A stretch of DNA of 64,000 bases from Pseudomonas psychrophila (GTDB lineage: Bacteria; Pseudomonadota; Gammaproteobacteria; Pseudomonadales; Pseudomonadaceae): the NCBI RefSeq assembly GCF_001043005.1, contig NZ_JYKZ01000012.1:98954-162953 (forward strand), read 5' to 3'. The position numbers were made by a program, and so were the translations under genes. Shown one piece after another: positions 44,268 through 53,935 of this stretch; position 1 is the first letter of the stretch, and the number at the start of each line of letters is the position of its first letter. Under the pieces are notes generated by a model. The model searched no databases. It saw only the letters and a list, made by a program, of their open reading frames with translations, and was not told the DNA's origin.

Positions 44268-46085
44268 TCAAGTCTGTTGCAGATGCCCGTAAAGTTTGGC
44301 GTAAAGCCCTCCCTCTGCGATCAATTGCTGGTGATCACCCTCTTCGGCAATGCAGCCGCCATCAAACACCAGCACCCTGTCTGCTTGTTTTACCGCAGAC
44401 AAACGATGAGCGATGATTAAAGTAGTACGACCACTCAAGAATTTTCCCAAAGCGTGATGCAAGTTGTATTCGGTGGCGGCATCCAGGGCGCTGGTCGCCT
44501 CGTCCAGAATCACCACCTTGGGCTCGGCCAGCACCATCCGCGCAATCGCCAGACGCTGGCGCTGACCACCCGACAATCGCACGCCTGAGCGCCCAACGAT
44601 GCTGTCCAACCCTTGAGGCAGCGTACGAATAGTGCCATCGAGCTGCGCGATTTCCAGAGCATGCCAGCACGCCTCATCCGTTCGCTCGCGGCCCATTGTC
44701 AGATTGGCGCGCACGGTATCGTTAAACAACGACGGATGTTGCAGCACCACCGCGACATGTTCACGAATGGTCTGCAGGCCTATTTCTGGCTGACTCGCCT
44801 CTGCAAAGTGAATGCTCCCCGACTGCGGCGTATACAGGCCCAGCAGCAATTGCACCAAGGTACTCTTGCCGCCGCCGCTGGTGCCTACAATCGCTACCTT
44901 TTCTCCCGCAGCGATGGTCAGGTTCAGATGATCCAGTACCTTTTCATCCCCATAGCTGAAGCTCAGGTCACGCACTTCAATGCCAACGGTCTGACGCCCC
45001 AGAAACGGATTAACGCCTCCGGGATATTGCGGCTCGTCGCTGCGCGCCAGTAACTGGTTGATTCGCGTGACGGCACCATCGGCGGCGTAAAAGGCATATT
45101 GCAAATTAAGCAACTGTTCAACGGGCCCGATCATGAACCACAAGTAGCTGAACACTGCGAGCATCTGGCCAATCGACAAATCCGAAAACAGCACCGTGAG
45201 CATCGCGGCAGCGCGAAAAATATCGATACCAAACTGGAACAGCAATCCGCTGGCACGATTTGAGGCATCGCTCTTCCATTGCGAAGCCACGGCAAAGTCC
45301 CGAACCTCCCGCGCACGCAACCCCAGACGACCGAGGAAAAAGCCCTGGCGGTTACCCGCTCGTACCTCCTGAATGGCGTCCAGTGTCTCGCTCAATGCTT
45401 GAGTGAAACGCGCCGTGCTGTCGTTTTCGAGTTTTTTCAGGTGTTTGACCCGCTTGCCCAGCTGCACCGTGGCGTAGATCACCGGCGGGTTGAACAGCAA
45501 GATAAGCAGGGCCAGTTGCCAGTGCATCCACAGCAAAATCGCCGAAGTGCCCACCAGCGTGAGCATGGCCACCAAAAAGCGACTCAAGGTTTCGCCGACA
45601 AACTTGTCGAGGGTTTCGAGATCGGTGACCAGATGCGTGGTCACGGTCCCGCTGCCGAGGTTTTCATACTCAGCCATTGATATTCGCTTCAAGCGCTCAA
45701 TCAGCCGCAGGCGAATGCGAAACACAATGTCCTTGGCCAGACGCGAAAACAGCCGGGCCTGCAGGACGTTAAACAAAAGCGCCCCACAGCGCAGCATCAG
45801 GGTAATGGCCAGCATGAGGCCAATGTACCCCGCCGCACCTTGCCAGGCAGCCGGTAGCCAATGGTTCATGATTTTCAGCGCTGCATCACCGTTACCCAGC
45901 AGCACTTCGTCCACCAGCAAAGGCAGAAGCAAAGGGATGGGAACGCTGCACAACGTAGCCAGCACGGCCACGCCGTTAGCAATCCACAGTGCTTTTTTGT
46001 GGCGCAAGGCCAGACGACGGATTTCAGCCCAGGTCAGGCGATCCGTCACCGGGGACGAGGACTGCACCCCAGAAGGATCAAACAC
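44268..46085 (-). CDS. ABC transporter, fused permease and ATPase
   Basis: Half-transporter of 605 residues working as a homodimer in the inner membrane. Six transmembrane helices span residues 30-330. The ATPase domain has the Walker A VGTSGGGKSTLVQL, the signature VRLSGGQRQRLAIARM, Walker B KVVILDEATSALD and the switch His in IIAHRLSAV. It belongs to the MsbA/LmrA-like exporter group; the substrate is unknown. The end of the DsbA-like gene upstream overlaps its start by eight bases, tying the two in one transcript. Confidence 0.9.
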   Translation of the reverse strand: MFDPSGVQSSSPVTDRLTWAEIRRLALRHKKALWIANGVAVLATLCSVPIPLLLPLLVDEVLLGNGDAALKIMNHWLPAAWQGAAGYIGLMLAITLMLRCGALLFNVLQARLFSRLAKDIVFRIRLRLIERLKRISMAEYENLGSGTVTTHLVTDLETLDKFVGETLSRFLVAMLTLVGTSAILLWMHWQLALLILLFNPPVIYATVQLGKRVKHLKKLENDSTARFTQALSETLDAIQEVRAGNRQGFFLGRLGLRAREVRDFAVASQWKSDASNRASGLLFQFGIDIFRAAAMLTVLFSDLSIGQMLAVFSYLWFMIGPVEQLLNLQYAFYAADGAVTRINQLLARSDEPQYPGGVNPFLGRQTVGIEVRDLSFSYGDEKVLDHLNLTIAAGEKVAIVGTSGGGKSTLVQLLLGLYTPQSGSIHFAEASQPEIGLQTIREHVAVVLQHPSLFNDTVRANLTMGRERTDEACWHALEIAQLDGTIRTLPQGLDSIVGRSGVRLSGGQRQRLAIARMVLAEPKVVILDEATSALDAATEYNLHHALGKFLSGRTTLIIAHRLSAVKQADRVLVFDGGCIAEEGDHQQLIAEGGLYAKLYGHLQQT

Positions 46086-46713
46086 GCGTAGCGCGTTCTA
46101 GCCAACGGGCAAGCAGGTCAGACAGAGGTTCAAGCGGCTGATAACCGTTGGTCAATAATGCCAGCTGGCCGTTACGCTCGGCGAGCAAAGTGGGAAACCC
46201 GGCAATTCCCAGGTCTTGCACCCAGGTAAAGTCGGCGCCCGTTGCCGTGTGTTGTTCGGCCGAGTCAAAAGCGGCGGCAAACTCGATACGTGGCACCCCT
46301 GCCGTTTCGGCAAGCTCAACCAGCACGCTGGCCTGGGTGACATCGCGGCCTTGCACATAAAAGGCCTGCTGAATCAGCTTGACCAACCTCCAGGCACAAT
46401 CGGGGGCAAGACTGCGTGCTGCCACCACTGCTCGACAGGCAGGCTCGGTGTCATAGACAAAACCGTCGGGCAATGCACCGTCAAAATTGAAGGATTGCCC
46501 GGTGGCCTCTGTGACTGCCTGCCAATGCTCAAGAATGTAGCGCCGCGTGGCGGGCTCAAGGGCCGAGCCACTGCCGGTACGCAATCCGCCTACCACCAGG
46601 TGCAACTCGACGCCTGCGGTCTGGGCCTGCTCAACCAGGGCCTCAGCGATGGGCGAAAAGCCCCAGCACCAGGAGCACATAGGGTCCATCACATAGAGCA
46701 GGCGTGCGCTCAT
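46078..46713 (-). CDS. DsbA family protein, FrnE-like
   Basis: Thioredoxin-fold protein of 211 residues with the N-terminal active site MDPMCSWCWGFSPI and a C-terminal thioredoxin strand ending at the cis-Pro segment GIAGFPTLL. No signal peptide is seen, so it is cytoplasmic, as is usual for the FrnE/DsbA-oxidoreductase-like group. The ATG at 46713 follows the trhO stop by one base; 30 codons of open frame upstream overlap trhO and do not resemble the family. Natural partner unknown. Confidence 0.85.
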   Translation of the reverse strand: MSARLLYVMDPMCSWCWGFSPIAEALVEQAQTAGVELHLVVGGLRTGSGSALEPATRRYILEHWQAVTEATGQSFNFDGALPDGFVYDTEPACRAVVAARSLAPDCAWRLVKLIQQAFYVQGRDVTQASVLVELAETAGVPRIEFAAAFDSAEQHTATGADFTWVQDLGIAGFPTLLAERNGQLALLTNGYQPLEPLSDLLARWLERATRV

Positions 46714-46714
46714 C

Positions 46715-47653
46715 TTAAACCTCGGCAGGTTTACGGTAGTTGTGGCCAATCGGGTGCGGCTGATTGCGCGCCTTGGCCAGATCGATCTGCTTTTGCCGAT
46801 CAATAGCGCTACGACGGGTTTTTTCGCTCAACGTGTCCCAGCAATGCGGACAGCTGATACCGGGCTGATAGTGCTCCGACTCGCGATCCGCGATGCTGAT
46901 CGGCGTGCGGCAGGCATGGCACTGGTCGTATTCGCCGGCGCTCAGGTCGTGGCGCACCGTGACGCGGTTATCGAACACAAAGCAGTCACCCTGCCACTTG
47001 GTTTCTTCCTGCGGCACTTCTTCGAGGTACTTCAGGATGCCGCCTTTAAGGTGGTAAACCTCGTCGAAACCCTGGCTGAGCATGTAGCTCGACGCTTTTT
47101 CACAGCGAATGCCGCCCGTGCAGAACATCGCGACTTTCTTGTGCTTGGCTGGGTCGAAATTGGCTTTGATATAGTCAGGAAATTCGCGAAAGCTGGTGGT
47201 TTTCGGGTCAATGGCGCCTTCAAACGTACCGATCGAGACTTCGTAATCGTTACGGGTGTCAATCAACAGCACCTCTGGATCGCTGATCAGCGCATTCCAG
47301 TTCTCGGGGTCGACATAGGTTCCGACTTTCTTGTTCGGATCCACGCCTTCTACGCCGAGGGTAACGATTTCTTTCTTGAGCTTGACCTTGGTCCGATAGA
47401 ACGGCTGGTCATCGCAGTAGGATTCTTTATGGTCGATATCGACCATGCGCGGATCGTTCTTGAGCCAGGCCATCAGCCCATCAATGCCTTCACGAGTCCC
47501 GGAAACCGTGCCGTTAATGCCTTCTTCGGCAATCAGCAGGGTGCCCTTGATACCATTGGCGACCATGGCGTTGAGCAGCGGCTCACGCAGTGCTACGTAA
47601 TCTTCAAGTGTGACGAATTTGTACAGTGCAGCGACAACAATTGGCGCGGTCAT
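46715..47653 (-). CDS. trhO: Oxygen-dependent tRNA uridine(34) hydroxylase
   Basis: Rhodanese-domain protein of 312 residues (YceA/TrhO). An N-terminal acylphosphatase-like part (residues 1-90), then the rhodanese domain with LIDTRNDYEVSIGTFEGA and the reactive Cys in FCTGGIRCEKAS near residue 180. The C-terminal CHAC...CPHC pairs look like a zinc site. The enzyme makes 5-hydroxyuridine at the tRNA wobble base. First gene of a likely unit with the DsbA-like and ABC genes; a terminator separates it from bolA. Confidence 0.95.
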   Translation of the reverse strand: MTAPIVVAALYKFVTLEDYVALREPLLNAMVANGIKGTLLIAEEGINGTVSGTREGIDGLMAWLKNDPRMVDIDHKESYCDDQPFYRTKVKLKKEIVTLGVEGVDPNKKVGTYVDPENWNALISDPEVLLIDTRNDYEVSIGTFEGAIDPKTTSFREFPDYIKANFDPAKHKKVAMFCTGGIRCEKASSYMLSQGFDEVYHLKGGILKYLEEVPQEETKWQGDCFVFDNRVTVRHDLSAGEYDQCHACRTPISIADRESEHYQPGISCPHCWDTLSEKTRRSAIDRQKQIDLAKARNQPHPIGHNYRKPAEV

Positions 47654-47700
47654 CGTGATTCTCTCCAGGTGGCTACCCTCGCAAAGGGTGAACCGGGCGC

Positions 47701-47728
47701 AAAAAAAACGCGCCGGCTAAGCGGCGCG
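47701..47728 (-). terminator. bolA downstream terminator
   Basis: On the minus strand CGCGCCG and CGGCGCG form a stem with a six-base loop followed by eight T. It lies 26 bases after the bolA stop and ahead of trhO. Confidence 0.9.
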
Positions 47729-47753
47729 CTGCGGATTCTAGCAAAAAGACGAC

Positions 47754-48050
47754 TTAGTGCCCACCGCCAGCACAGGTCGGCGAAGCCGGGGCCGTGCCGA
47801 TTTTCGCCCATTCTTCAGGCGTGTACGTATGCAAGGCCAGCGCATGGAACTCGCCCATCAGGTCACCCAGGGTGGCGTAGACCTTCTGGTGACGCTTGAC
47901 GCTGTTGAGCCCGGCGAACTGCTCGCTGACCACCACAGCCTTGAAGTGGGTCTGCAACCCTCGACTGTGCATGTGGCTTTCATCCAGCACACTCAGGTGC
48001 TCAGGTTGCAACGCGCTGAGCGTCGATTCGATACGTTGCTGCATGTCCAT
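47754..48050 (-). CDS. bolA: BolA family protein
   Basis: A 98-residue BolA/IbaG fold protein with ESHMHSRGLQTHFKAVVVSEQFAG and the conserved helix SVKRHQKVYATLGDLM, then HALALHTYTPEEW. BolA proteins bind iron-sulphur clusters with monothiol glutaredoxins and affect cell shape and stress response. A GGAG site lies nine bases upstream of the ATG. It follows the DUF2059 gene by 11 bases and is likely co-transcribed. Confidence 0.93.
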   Translation of the reverse strand: MDMQQRIESTLSALQPEHLSVLDESHMHSRGLQTHFKAVVVSEQFAGLNSVKRHQKVYATLGDLMGEFHALALHTYTPEEWAKIGTAPASPTCAGGGH

Positions 48051-48061
48051 TCAGGCTCCGC

Positions 48062-48577
48062 TTACTTCTTCTTGGCCGGGGCCGCTGCTGGCTCCAGCTC
48101 GGCGGTCATGTCGGCCAACAGCTTGTTGACGACCGGCACTGCGCTTTCCAGTTTGGCCTGGGTCATTTGTGCCGATTGCTGAGTCAGCTGCGGCATTTTT
48201 TCCAGGACTTTCTTGCCCAGTGGCGACTGGTAGAACGCTACCAGATCCTTGAGTTCGGACTCGCTGAAGTTGGTGGTGTACAGCTTGACCATGTCCGGCT
48301 TGAGTTTATTCCAGCCGATGGCCTGGTCCAGGGCGGTGTTGGCTTTGGCCTGGTAGGTTTCCAGCAGGGCTTTCTTGGAGGCTGGCGCTTTGGTTTGCTC
48401 AAAACGTTGAGCAAACATTTGCTGCACTTGCATATACACCGGGGTACCCAGCTTATCGGCATGTGCCAGTTTCAGGAACGTTTCAGCACTGGCAGCGTGA
48501 CTGGCTGCATCGGCGAAAACCTGGCCGCTGGCGCAAACCAGAGCAACCGCTGTACAGATGGCGCGAAGACGGGTCAT
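48062..48577 (-). CDS. Exported DUF2059 protein
   Basis: A 171-residue periplasmic protein. Signal peptide MTRLRAICTAVALVCASGQ with cleavage after VFADA; the body is helical and carries the DUF2059 core MVKLYTTNFSESELKDLVAF followed by SPLGKKVLEKMPQL. The tail is Ala- and Lys-rich. Function of the family is unknown. The same gene sits between bolA and fumC in P. aeruginosa. Confidence 0.88.
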   Translation of the reverse strand: MTRLRAICTAVALVCASGQVFADAASHAASAETFLKLAHADKLGTPVYMQVQQMFAQRFEQTKAPASKKALLETYQAKANTALDQAIGWNKLKPDMVKLYTTNFSESELKDLVAFYQSPLGKKVLEKMPQLTQQSAQMTQAKLESAVPVVNKLLADMTAELEPAAAPAKKK

Positions 48578-48769
48578 CGAGTTTCCTTTTCTAGCAAGCG
48601 AGGTTGAACCCCAAGGGCGGCCATTCTGCGCCTAATAAAGTGTGTCACTCAACCCCGAGACTGATAGACGTTCTCATCACCTGACCAAAAGCATTAAAAA
48701 CATCAGATTGAACCCCCGCTGCAAACCAGCGCCTAAGCTGTCTGGTCAGACCTATAGGAGAATGAGCTG

Positions 48770-50161
<1,392 letters not shown>

Positions 50162-50176
50162 GCCATAGGTCTTCTC

Positions 50177-50204
50177 GTAGCCGAAGAAACGAGGCTGCGG
50201 CTAC
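50177..50204. repeat. REP-like hairpin (GTAGCCG type)
   Basis: GTAGCCG and CGGCTAC flank AAGAAACGAGGCTG, the form of a second short palindrome family of pseudomonads. It lies 15 bases after the fumC stop. Confidence 0.65.
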
Positions 50205-50219
50205 AGGACAAGTGCAACT

Positions 50220-50272
50220 GTGGGAGCGAGCCTGCTCGCGAAGGTCGTTCGCGAGCAGGCTCGCTCCCACAG
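50220..50272. repeat. Perfect REP doublet between fumC and pap
   Basis: GTGGGAGCGAGCCTGCTCGCGAA and its exact inverse, arms of 23 bases at 50220-50242 and 50248-50270, around a five-base centre GGTCG. This is the P. fluorescens group REP in REPIN form and sits between convergent genes, where it can also stop transcription from both sides. Confidence 0.93.
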
Positions 50273-50310
50273 TAGGGCTTGACCTGCAACAGAGTATCTA
50301 CAGGCTTTTC

Positions 50311-51816
50311 CTATTTTTTACGCTTTTTGTCGCTCTTCTCGAACGCTGCTTCCAGAGCCTCGTTGATCGTGCGCAACACCTTGACCCGCGCCCAGCGCTT
50401 GTCATTGGCTTCTACCAGTGTCCAGGGTGAAACCTCGGTACTGGTGCGATCAACCATGTCGCACACTGCCTTGCGATACACATCCCACTTCTCGCGGTTG
50501 CGCCAGTCTTCTTCAGTGATTTTGAAGCGTTTGAACGGGATCTCTTCGCGCTCATGAAAACGCTCAAGCTGTACATCCTTATCGATCGCCAGCCAGAACT
50601 TGACGACAATCACGCCCGCATCGCGCAATTGCTCCTCGAAATCATTGATTTCTCCATAGGCGCGCATCCAGTCGGCCGGGGTGCAAAAGCCCTCGACCCG
50701 CTCAACCAGCACCCGCCCGTACCAGGAGCGATCAAAGATGGTGAACTTGCCACGGCCCGGAATCTGCCGCCAAAAGCGCCACAAATAGGGCTGTGCGCGC
50801 TCATCTTCAGAAGGCGCCGCAATCGGCACGATGCTGTACTGGCGCGGGTCGAGTGCCGCCGCCACACGCTTGATCGAACCGCCCTTGCCTGCCGCATCGT
50901 TGCCTTCGAATACCGATACCAGCGCATGTCGACGCATCCGTTTGTCGCGCATCAACCCCGACAGGCGCGCCTGCTCGGTGATCAACTGCTCCTGGTAATC
51001 GTCTTTGTCCAGATGCTGCGTCATGTCCAGACAATCGAGCAGGCTCAAACCGTCCTGGGCTTCAGTCAACGGGGCGACGTGGGTGGCGCGGGCTTTGGTC
51101 TTGGCTTCACTCAGTGCGGCTTGCAGACCTTCGAGCAAAATCTTGCCCACTGTCAGGCTGCGATAATACGGATCCACACCTTCAACGATGTTCCAGGGGG
51201 CATAGTCGCGGCTGGTTCGACGAATCACACGCTCGCCAAATCGTACAAAACGATCGTAAGTTTCTGACTGTTGCCAATCCAATGGACTGATACGCCAGCT
51301 GTGCAGCGGGTCATCCTTGAGTGCTTTAAGGCGGGCTTTCATCTGTTTTTTCGACAAGTGAAACCAGAACTTGAAAATCACCGCCCCTTCGTTGCACAGC
51401 ATTTTCTCCAGACGTTCCGCACCATTGATCGCCTGATCGAGCACGGCATCCTTGAAGCGGCCATGAACCCGGCCCTGCAGCATCTGGCTGTACCAGTTAC
51501 CGAAGAACACCCCCATGCGGCCCTTGGCGGGCAATTGCCGCCAGTAGCGCCAGGCAGGCGGGTGAGCCAGCTCCTCATCCGTCTGGCTGTCAAACGTGCG
51601 CACTTCGATCAGCCGCGGATCCATCCATTCATTCAGCAGCTTGACCGTCTCGCCTTTGCCGGCGCCTTCAATGCCGTTGATCAATACGATGACCGCAGAA
51701 CGCTTCTGCTGGTGGAGCTCGTATTGAGCCTCAAGCAACGCTTCGCGTAAGGCGGGAACTTCACTGTCGTAGGTTTCTTTATCGATTGCATGACCGATTT
51801 CAGCGGATTCGAACAT
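50311..51816 (-). CDS. pap: Polyphosphate:AMP phosphotransferase (two-domain PPK2)
   Basis: Class II PPK2 of 501 residues made of two homologous kinase domains. The N-terminal half has a P-loop INGIEGAGKGET and the lid-like SRDYAPWNIVEG. The C-terminal half has VFEGNDAAGKGGS, FDRSWYGRVLVERVEG and the SPWTLVEANDK motif; this half carries the usual catalytic set. Such enzymes make ADP from AMP with polyphosphate. The class II fusion is typical of Pseudomonas and Acinetobacter Pap. GGGAG site before the ATG. Confidence 0.94.
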   Translation of the reverse strand: MFESAEIGHAIDKETYDSEVPALREALLEAQYELHQQKRSAVIVLINGIEGAGKGETVKLLNEWMDPRLIEVRTFDSQTDEELAHPPAWRYWRQLPAKGRMGVFFGNWYSQMLQGRVHGRFKDAVLDQAINGAERLEKMLCNEGAVIFKFWFHLSKKQMKARLKALKDDPLHSWRISPLDWQQSETYDRFVRFGERVIRRTSRDYAPWNIVEGVDPYYRSLTVGKILLEGLQAALSEAKTKARATHVAPLTEAQDGLSLLDCLDMTQHLDKDDYQEQLITEQARLSGLMRDKRMRRHALVSVFEGNDAAGKGGSIKRVAAALDPRQYSIVPIAAPSEDERAQPYLWRFWRQIPGRGKFTIFDRSWYGRVLVERVEGFCTPADWMRAYGEINDFEEQLRDAGVIVVKFWLAIDKDVQLERFHEREEIPFKRFKITEEDWRNREKWDVYRKAVCDMVDRTSTEVSPWTLVEANDKRWARVKVLRTINEALEAAFEKSDKKRKK

Positions 51817-51955
51817 GGAAAGCTCCCTGGCAAGATTTCACAAGCCTAGCGGATTGCGTCTAAACGTGTAGGAACATCCCTCACAAAACTGTCATGGATC
51901 AGTCGCGCCGCTACTGTTCAGCTAGAATGGCCGCCTTGACGTTGCCGAGCCGCAC

Positions 51956-53935
51956 ATGACTACTGAAATGCCCAATGCCCAGATTGACTGGGATGACCAA
52001 GGTCGCCCCCATTCGCGGGTGTTTGATGACGTGTATTTTTCGGACAAGTCCGGCCTGGAAGAGACGCGCTATGTCTTTATCGAACAGAACGCACTTGCAG
52101 AGCGTTTCCAAAACCTGCCGGCCAATGGTCAGTTGGTTATTGGCGAAACCGGTTTCGGCACCGGCCTGAATTTTTTATGCGCCTGGCAGTTGTTTGAACA
52201 AAAAGCACGGCCCGACGCCCGCCTGCACTACATCAGTGTCGAAAAATACCCGCTTACCCGCCAGGACCTGCAGCGCGCCCTCGCCCTGTGGCCCGAGCTG
52301 ACGACGTACAGCGAACAACTGCTTGCGGCCTACTTTGCGATTCACCCGGGATTCCAGACCCTGAGCCTGGCCAATGGCCGGGTCACCCTCACGTTGTTGA
52401 TCGGTGACGTGCTCGAGCAACTGCCGCAACTGGACGCGCAAGTCGACGCCTGGTTTCTCGATGGCTTCGCTCCCGCAAAAAACCCCGATATGTGGACGCC
52501 CGAACTCTTCGCGCAACTGGCACGCCTGGCCGCTCCCGAGTCCACCATCAGTACCTTCACCAGCACCGGCTGGGTGCGCCGGGCGCTGAACGAGGCCGGC
52601 TTCAAGATGCGCCGTACTCCGGGCATCGGCCATAAATGGGAGATTCTGCGCGGCACTTTTGTTGGTTTGCCTGAAAACGTAACTGCAACATCCGGCGTCA
52701 AACCCTGGTTTGCCCGCCCGCCGCAGGTAAAAGGCCCGCGTAAAGCCCTGGTCATTGGTGGTGGCCTGTCAGGTTGTGCCAGTGCCAACAGCCTCGCTCG
52801 TAGAGGTTGGCAGGTGGTTTTGCTGGAGCGCCATGAGCGACTGGCCAAAGAGGCTTCAGGCAACCCTCAGGGCGTGCTGTATCTCAAACTGTCGGCGCAC
52901 GGTACAACCCTGTCGCAACTGATTGTCAGCGGATTCGGTTACACCCGTCGCCTGCTGGAAGGCCTGCAACGCGGGCGTGACTGGGATGACTGCGGCGTTC
53001 TGCAATTGGGTTTCAATGCCAAGGAGGCCGAACGTCAGGCCCAGTTGGCCGCGGCCTTCCCGCCTGCGCTGGTGCATCTGGTGGATCAGCCCCAGGCACA
53101 GGCACTGGCCGGGATAGAACTGGCCCACGGTGGTCTGTTCTACCCTGAAGGCGGCTGGGTTCACCCGCCTGCGCTATGCCATTACCAGACCTTACACCCC
53201 AATGTGCACGTATTGACGCACCATGACGTGCTGCAACTGCACAGGGTCGATGACCAGTGGCAGGCCTGCCAGGACGACAAACTGCTGGCCCAAGCGCCGG
53301 TGGTGATTCTTGCAGGTGCCGCAGAGGTCAAGCGCTTCCCGGCCAGCAGCGGTTTGCCGCTCAAACGTATTCGCGGGCAAATCACCCAACTGGTAGAAAC
53401 CCAACACAGCGCCGTGCTTAAAACCGTGGTCTGTGCCGAGGGTTATGTTGCCCCGGGCCGTCTGGGCGAGCATACGCTGGGTGCCAGTTTCGACTTCCAT
53501 AACGAAGACCTGACCACCACCCCCGAGGGGCACCAGGGCAACCTCGACCTGCTGCAGGAAATATCCCCGGACATGGCCCAACGCCTTGGCGATGAACAAC
53601 TCGACCCGCACACCCTGCAGGGCTGGGCGGCCTTTCGCTGCACCAGTCCCGACTATTTGCCGATTGTGGGCCCATTGACCGACCCGCAGCAGTTCGCAAG
53701 CGCCTATGCCGTATTGCGCAAGGATGCCCGCCAAGTGCCAGACACGCCTTGCCCCTGGCTTGCAGGCTTGTTCGTCAACAGCGGCCACGGTTCCCGCGGG
53801 TTGATTACCGCCCCCCTGTCGGGCGAGCTATTGGCTGCCTGGATCACCCATGAGCCCCTGCCCGTGCCACGGGTTGTCGCCGAGGCCTGCCTACCAAGCC
53901 GGTTCGGGCTGCGGGCGCTGATCAAAGGGCTGTAG
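51956..53935 (+). CDS. mnmC: Bifunctional tRNA mnm5s2U methyltransferase/FAD oxidoreductase
   Basis: A 659-residue fusion completing the wobble-base modification mnm5s2U34. Residues 1-235 are the methyltransferase (MnmC2) with IGETGFGTGLNFL and WFLDGFAPAKNPDMW. Residues 262-659 are the FAD oxidase (MnmC1) with the dinucleotide motif VIGGGLSGCASAN and the late VNSGHGSRGLITAPLSGELL. Its 3' end overlaps that of the convergent giant gene by 14 bases, so no terminator space exists between them. Confidence 0.95.
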   Translation: MTTEMPNAQIDWDDQGRPHSRVFDDVYFSDKSGLEETRYVFIEQNALAERFQNLPANGQLVIGETGFGTGLNFLCAWQLFEQKARPDARLHYISVEKYPLTRQDLQRALALWPELTTYSEQLLAAYFAIHPGFQTLSLANGRVTLTLLIGDVLEQLPQLDAQVDAWFLDGFAPAKNPDMWTPELFAQLARLAAPESTISTFTSTGWVRRALNEAGFKMRRTPGIGHKWEILRGTFVGLPENVTATSGVKPWFARPPQVKGPRKALVIGGGLSGCASANSLARRGWQVVLLERHERLAKEASGNPQGVLYLKLSAHGTTLSQLIVSGFGYTRRLLEGLQRGRDWDDCGVLQLGFNAKEAERQAQLAAAFPPALVHLVDQPQAQALAGIELAHGGLFYPEGGWVHPPALCHYQTLHPNVHVLTHHDVLQLHRVDDQWQACQDDKLLAQAPVVILAGAAEVKRFPASSGLPLKRIRGQITQLVETQHSAVLKTVVCAEGYVAPGRLGEHTLGASFDFHNEDLTTTPEGHQGNLDLLQEISPDMAQRLGDEQLDPHTLQGWAAFRCTSPDYLPIVGPLTDPQQFASAYAVLRKDARQVPDTPCPWLAGLFVNSGHGSRGLITAPLSGELLAAWITHEPLPVPRVVAEACLPSRFGLRALIKGL

